The translations under genes were made by a program, and so were the position numbers. A stretch of DNA of 9,074 nt, from contig JAVBKZ010000083.1 in NCBI GenBank assembly GCA_031553755.1, positions 1-9,074 on the forward strand, given 5' to 3'. Below, piece by piece: positions 5,453 through 9,074 of the stretch (positions are counted from its first letter, which is position 1; each line of letters opens with the position of its first letter). The notes below the pieces were generated by a model, which worked only from the letters and a program-made list of their open reading frames with translations, was not told the DNA's origin and did no database searches. Origin of the DNA: JAIRVZ01 sp031553755. GTDB lineage: Bacteria > Bacteroidota > Bacteroidia > Bacteroidales > Azobacteroidaceae.

Positions 5453-6765
5453 ATAAGCGTTTATATATCTCTGTTTTCGTTGTTATAATCTGTTTTATTG
5501 CAGGTTATAAGAGTACGTTTGTGTTTACATTGGCGCAAATATTATTATTCTTCTTATTAGGATTGTGTATATACGATTTTTCAATTTTGTTCTTTTCTCG
5601 AAAAAAGGCCATCGTTTGTACGCGGGAATGCGCGGAACGATTTTCTAACGGAGATGAAAATGAAATCAAATTACATATTTCCAATGCTTATCCTTTTGAA
5701 ATATATGTTGAGGTAATTGATGAAGTTCCTGAAATTTTTCAGTATCGCGATCTGTTTTTTCAATTCAAAATGAATGCTAAAGACAATCGGGTATTGAAGT
5801 ACAATCTTCGTCCGGTTAAAAGAGGTATTTATAAATTTGGTAATACCAATGTATTTGTTTCTACGGGAATCGGATTGATTAGCCGCCGTTTTAAAACCGC
5901 GAAACCATGCGAAGTCAAAGTTTATCCTTCATTCGCTTTTCTTAAACAATATGAAATTCAGGCGACATCCAACAAATTAGTTGAACATGGGCATAAACGT
6001 ATCCGGAAAATAGGGCAACAACTTGAGCCCGATCATATCAAAGATTATGTTAAAGGAGATGATTATCGTGTAATTAATTGGAAAGCGACCGCACGTCGGA
6101 ATAAACTGATGGCGAATGTTTTTCAGGACGAGCGGGCGCAAAACGTTTATTGTTTGGTTGATAAAGGAAGAATAATGCAATCGGCTTTCGAAGGAATGAC
6201 ATTGCTTGATTATTCTATCAATGCAAGCCTTGCATTGTCTTATGTCGCTATGTTGAAAGGAGATAAAGCGGGACTTGTAACTTTTGAACGGAAATTTGAA
6301 ACAATGGTCGCAGCCTCGAAAAATCCGGAACAAATGCACAAGATACAAGAGTCTTTGTATGCGCAGACAACATCCTTTTTAGAAAGTGACTTTTCTTCTT
6401 TATACAGCCATGTAAATAAATACATAAAAAACAGGAGTTTATTACTTATTTTCACCGATTTCGATTCCTTACCTGCCATGCAAAGGCAGTTTGGATTTCT
6501 GACAATGTTAGCGAAAAAACATACGATAATCGTTATTTTTTTTGAAAATACCGAATTGCGTAAACTTTCGGAAGAAGAACCTCAAACCAAGAAAGAGGCC
6601 TATGAAACAGTTATCGCCGAAAAATTAGCTCATGAAAAAACCTTGATTATAAATAAATTAAGACAAGCTAATATTTTGTCTTTACTTTCTTATCCAAACA
6701 ATTTGACGGTCAATGTCGTTAATAAGTATCTGGAAATTAAAACAAGAGGGTTATTAGCGAATTAG
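5443..6765 (+). CDS. DUF58 domain membrane protein
   Basis: A 440-aa protein. Two hydrophobic helices at about residues 6-22 and 26-50 anchor it. A beta-rich extension (about 55-185) is followed by the DUF58 core: RKIGQQLEPDHIKDYVKGDD (188-207), then RVINWKATAR (209-218) and NVFQDERAQNVYCLVDKGR (about 222-243). The rest resembles a von Willebrand A fold (GMTLLDYSINASLALSYVAM, GDKAGLVTFERKF, LLLIFTDFDSL). At the place of the metal-site DxSxS it has DKGR (240-243), which I recall from Bacteroidota relatives, so classical metal binding is unlikely. DUF58 proteins commonly sit beside MoxR AAA ATPases and other vWA membrane proteins; none is visible here. The start overlaps the pfk stop by 10 nt in another frame, indicating translational coupling. 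The last codons and stop lie inside an ATTAGC repeat cluster. Confidence 0.92.
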   Translation: MFINKRLYISVFVVIICFIAGYKSTFVFTLAQILLFFLLGLCIYDFSILFFSRKKAIVCTRECAERFSNGDENEIKLHISNAYPFEIYVEVIDEVPEIFQYRDLFFQFKMNAKDNRVLKYNLRPVKRGIYKFGNTNVFVSTGIGLISRRFKTAKPCEVKVYPSFAFLKQYEIQATSNKLVEHGHKRIRKIGQQLEPDHIKDYVKGDDYRVINWKATARRNKLMANVFQDERAQNVYCLVDKGRIMQSAFEGMTLLDYSINASLALSYVAMLKGDKAGLVTFERKFETMVAASKNPEQMHKIQESLYAQTTSFLESDFSSLYSHVNKYIKNRSLLLIFTDFDSLPAMQRQFGFLTMLAKKHTIIVIFFENTELRKLSEEEPQTKKEAYETVIAEKLAHEKTLIINKLRQANILSLLSYPNNLTVNVVNKYLEIKTRGLLAN

Positions 6766-6805
6766 CAAATATATTAATTAGCTAATTAACCAATCTGCTA
6801 ATTAA
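6753..6805. repeat. ATTAGC / GCTAAT repeat cluster with 16-bp palindrome
   Basis: ATTAGC occurs at 6753-6758, 6761-6766 and 6777-6782, and the inverse GCTAAT at 6781-6786 and 6797-6802. The centre, 6774-6789, is the perfect 16-bp palindrome TTAATTAGCTAATTAA, and GCTAATTAA recurs 16 nt later. The cluster fills most of the 57-nt gap between the DUF58 and GH27-like genes and supplies the DUF58 stop codon (TAG at 6763-6765). I recall similar AATTAGC strings between genes of Bacteroidales. It has no GC stem or U-run, so it is not a standard terminator. Confidence 0.7.
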
Positions 6806-6822
6806 ATAATCCGCAAACAACC

Positions 6823-8109
6823 ATGATTAAAATAAAATTCATTGTCATTTTCTTATATTCAATTTTTGTTGTTCAGGCGCAAAATAATTTTCATCAGTGG
6901 ATTTCAACTCCTCCGATGGCATGGTCTTATTCGAAGAAAGAAATCATCCCGGACGCCGAATTTGAAATCAAAAAAAGTGTTGATTTTATCGTTGACAATA
7001 ATCTGCAAAAATCCGGATGGAAGTATATAATCATAGCGAATCGTTGGTATGTAGGAAACGAAACTTCCAAACCGGCACTTGTAAAATATTCGATTGACAA
7101 GTTCGGCCGACTTTTACCCGACCAGATACAATTTCCAACCGCAACGGATAGTGTAAATTTTAAGGCATTAAGTTATTATTTGCATGAAAGAGGTTTAAAA
7201 TTCGGATTAAAAATTACATCCGGAATTCCGGTTGAGGCTGTCAAGCGAAAATTACCGATAGAAAATACAAGATACAAAGCGAATCAAATATACACAAAGC
7301 ATAAAACTTCTGATGATACGTATGCTTTATCGGTTAATCATCCGGCGGTAAAAGCCTATTACAATTCGATATTTCGCTTATATGCGAGTTGGGGAGTTGA
7401 TTTTATACAAATAGACGGTTTATTGCAACCATATAAAGAGAAAGAAATTGAAATTATCCGCGGCGCGATTGATAGTTGCGGACGTCAGATTGTTCTTTGC
7501 CTTTCATCAGGAAACGCTTCGATTAAGAATGTTCAATATCTCAAAAACAATGTAAACGTTTGGAGTATAAATACTTATAACAAAGAGTATGAATCCGGAA
7601 ATTTGTTTTCGGTGTTAGCGCAATGGATGCCTTTTGTTTCAACAGGAACATACCCTTTTGTGTCAGACTCCGATTTTTCCGGATTTTCAGAAGATGAAAT
7701 ATCCTCCCTTGTTTCTTTTCATTATATTTCTAAACTACCTTGGTTATGCGAACAAGATTTTTCAAAGTTGGATAAAAAAGAATTCAATATATTCAGTAGT
7801 GATTATACCCGCGAATTATTGGAATATTCACGCAATAATAAACAAGTTGAGTTAACTACCGGATACGCTCTTTGGACAGCCGAAGATTCTCGTTCTTCTG
7901 TGAAATACATCGCGATATTTAATTTATCCGGCGAAAAATCGCCACAAAAAATCTCAATCAATCTCAAAAAATTGGGAATATCCGAATCTTGTAAAATCAT
8001 CGACATTTGGAAAGGAAAAGATTTAGGTATATTTTCCAACGAATTTACTCCACAAATAAATTATCATGGATCAGGTCTTTATAAAATAATTTCGGATTTT
8101 CATTTTTAG
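6823..8109 (+). CDS. Secreted GH27 (alpha-galactosidase)-like protein with altered active site
   Basis: A 428-aa protein with a signal peptide (hydrophobic 5-17; likely cleavage after VVQA, about residue 19). The GH27/clan D TIM-barrel pattern runs in order: TPPMAW (29-34), IIIANRW (about 69-75), GRLLPDQIQFP, RGLKFGLKI (about 123-131), WGVDFIQIDG with the nucleophile position at Asp198, VWSIN (246-250), then FSEDE...SFHYISKLPWLCEQDFSKLD (288-318). A C-terminal beta domain ends the protein. Compared with human alpha-galactosidase A, the sugar-binding Asp92-Asp93 pair reads Ala72-Asn73, Lys168 reads Gln, and the acid/base Asp231 (W+5 in WRNFAD) falls on Tyr252, while nucleophile Asp170 is kept. 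It is therefore unlikely to be an ordinary alpha-galactosidase. It may act on another sugar, use a shifted acid/base, or only bind. The gene follows DUF58 by 57 nt on the same strand; cotranscription is possible but unproven. Confidence 0.8.
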   Translation: MIKIKFIVIFLYSIFVVQAQNNFHQWISTPPMAWSYSKKEIIPDAEFEIKKSVDFIVDNNLQKSGWKYIIIANRWYVGNETSKPALVKYSIDKFGRLLPDQIQFPTATDSVNFKALSYYLHERGLKFGLKITSGIPVEAVKRKLPIENTRYKANQIYTKHKTSDDTYALSVNHPAVKAYYNSIFRLYASWGVDFIQIDGLLQPYKEKEIEIIRGAIDSCGRQIVLCLSSGNASIKNVQYLKNNVNVWSINTYNKEYESGNLFSVLAQWMPFVSTGTYPFVSDSDFSGFSEDEISSLVSFHYISKLPWLCEQDFSKLDKKEFNIFSSDYTRELLEYSRNNKQVELTTGYALWTAEDSRSSVKYIAIFNLSGEKSPQKISINLKKLGISESCKIIDIWKGKDLGIFSNEFTPQINYHGSGLYKIISDFHF

Positions 8110-8245
8110 ATAGAAATTCAGAATTTGTATTAAAAATAACTAAATACTACACAAAAAACAACTAAAATCCATCGTTTTATATCCCTTGTTACTTTTGTCA
8201 ATCTTTAAAGAGAAAAAAGATACCCTTTTCTTATTATTGTTTACA

Positions 8246-8253
8246 TAGATTTG
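8246..8253 (+). promoter_or_regulatory. Bacteroidota -7 element for the last gene
   Basis: TAGATTTG matches TAnnTTTG exactly and lies 59 nt before the start codon at 8313. No TTTG is found 19-21 nt upstream; a T-run at 8226-8229 is the nearest substitute. The 203-nt gap 8110-8312 otherwise holds AT-rich sequence without a gene or a clear terminator for the GH27-like gene. Confidence 0.55.
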
Positions 8254-8312
8254 CAACAACAAATTTATGCATACAGAATTTAATTTATTAATTCATATAA
8301 AATTTTATTATC

Positions 8313-9044
8313 ATGAGAAAAGTATTACTTTCTTTGGCAGTTGTTTTAACTGCATTTAGTGTCAATGCAAAAGTTACAGGCTTTGTTTTAGATTCGGAGA
8401 CTTATCCTGCAGCAACATTGAGTGGTTCAAATTATACGCTTTCTTCAAATGTCACAAACTTGAATTCGGGAATTGTAGTCAATAAGACGTCTTCCTGTGC
8501 TGAACTATCACTTCAGGTTGGAGCAATAGCTTCGGTTAGTGTTAATTTCCAAATTTCTGATGTGTCATTTCAGGCACAAGGACCATCATCAGGTAGTGCA
8601 AGAATTTCTTGGAAAATTTATCCTAATTATGTTGCTTGTAATACAGGTTCAGGAACTCCTGCGGCGGTTATCCCAACTGTAAGTGGAGATAAAATTACCG
8701 TAACATTAGGTACTAGTGATACCAGTAATCCAATCTCTTACACTATTACCGGTGCAGATAAAACAACTGTGAGTGTTGCAGTTGGTAAACAAGAAAAAGT
8801 TGAATTGACGGCAACAGGTGCAATTTCAATATCACTTCCTAATAAAGCCAGAGTTTATGCCATAGACGGAAAAAGTTCTACAAGTATTGAAAATATATCA
8901 GTTGATAGTGACAAAACAATAATTGACAAAAGCTATTACAACCTTTTAGGTGCTAAAGTTGATGCTTCCGCGACAGGAATTGTAATCGAAAAAACAATCT
9001 ATACAGACGGTTCTGTAAGTTCACAAAAAGTATTGAAAAAATAA
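8313..9044 (+). CDS. Secreted beta-rich protein with probable type IX sorting-like C-terminus
   Basis: A 243-aa exported protein of unrecognised function. Signal peptide: MRKVLLSLAVVLTAFSVNA, likely cleaved before KVTGF (after residue 19). The mature part is rich in Ser, Thr, Val and Gly with alternating hydrophobic residues, as in beta-sandwich surface proteins. Two Cys (SSCAEL and YVACNTG) could form a disulfide. The last 40 residues (YYNLLGAKVD, GIVIEKTIYTDG, then SSQKVLKK) resemble the Bacteroidota C-terminal sorting domain: a Y(N/D)LxG strand, a GxYIxK-like strand and a basic end. This suggests export by the type IX system, though the central Gly-Leu/Tyr-Tyr-Ile part is variant (GIVIEK). 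The gene has its own -7 element and stands alone. No enzyme motif is seen. An adhesin, matrix protein or structural surface protein are the obvious options, none proven. Confidence 0.75.
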   Translation: MRKVLLSLAVVLTAFSVNAKVTGFVLDSETYPAATLSGSNYTLSSNVTNLNSGIVVNKTSSCAELSLQVGAIASVSVNFQISDVSFQAQGPSSGSARISWKIYPNYVACNTGSGTPAAVIPTVSGDKITVTLGTSDTSNPISYTITGADKTTVSVAVGKQEKVELTATGAISISLPNKARVYAIDGKSSTSIENISVDSDKTIIDKSYYNLLGAKVDASATGIVIEKTIYTDGSVSSQKVLKK

Positions 9045-9074
9045 AATAGATATTCCATTCATTGTAAATAGCAG

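Noticed and set aside
5977..6479. Minus-strand frames opposite the DUF58 gene
   Set aside because: Antisense to conserved DUF58 motifs; no promoter or family match seen.
8114..8126. AAATTC-A-GAATTT dyad after the GH27-like gene as terminator
   Set aside because: The centre is a single base, so it cannot form a usable RNA loop, and no U-run follows.

Overview
The window looks like part of an AT-rich Bacteroidota genome, most likely Bacteroidales. Four things point there. Two promoters carry the TAnnTTTG -7 element, one of them with TTTG 20 nt upstream. The lipoproteins have acidic residues just after the lipid-carrying cysteine. The last gene ends in a tail that resembles a type IX secretion sorting domain. 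Purine-rich Shine-Dalgarno sequences are absent or weak before the starts. The species cannot be named from this sequence.

Layout. (1) 1-428: the 3' end of an Rpn-type PD-(D/E)XK nuclease/putative transposase gene, entering from the left edge, then a hairpin terminator that mainly serves the opposite strand. (2) 453-1848, minus strand: two adjacent, diverged paralogous lipoprotein genes of unrecognised function, with a hairpin between them and a good Bacteroidota promoter in front of the pair. (3) 1849-2445: a gene-poor stretch of about 600 nt packed with inverted repeats. It contains a 243-nt element with 52-nt inverted arms (the outer 34 nt perfect), an interleaved second 19-nt inverted pair whose sequence resembles the ends of the first, CACRGAG words and further small dyads. 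It looks like a MITE-like or REP-like element, or nested remnants. (4) 2446-6765, plus strand: a tightly packed cluster of a DUF349 protein, a phosphofructokinase (1 nt later) and a DUF58 membrane protein (10-nt overlap), almost certainly cotranscribed. (5) 6753-6805: a cluster of ATTAGC/GCTAAT repeats that includes the stop codon of the DUF58 gene. (6) 6823-8109: a secreted GH27 (alpha-galactosidase)-like protein that keeps the nucleophile Asp but appears to have lost the acid/base Asp and the sugar-binding Asp pair. (7) 8313-9044: a secreted, Ser/Thr-rich beta protein with its own promoter.

How the genes work together. The lipoproteins, the GH27-like protein and the last protein all carry export signals, so much of the window serves the cell envelope or surface. 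Phosphofructokinase is the only clear central-metabolism enzyme. Its coupling to DUF349 and DUF58 genes is visible in the layout but has no obvious biochemical explanation. No CRISPR array, tRNA, rRNA or complete insertion sequence was seen. The strongest candidates for something undescribed are the interleaved inverted-repeat region (1966-2351) and the active-site-altered GH27-like protein.
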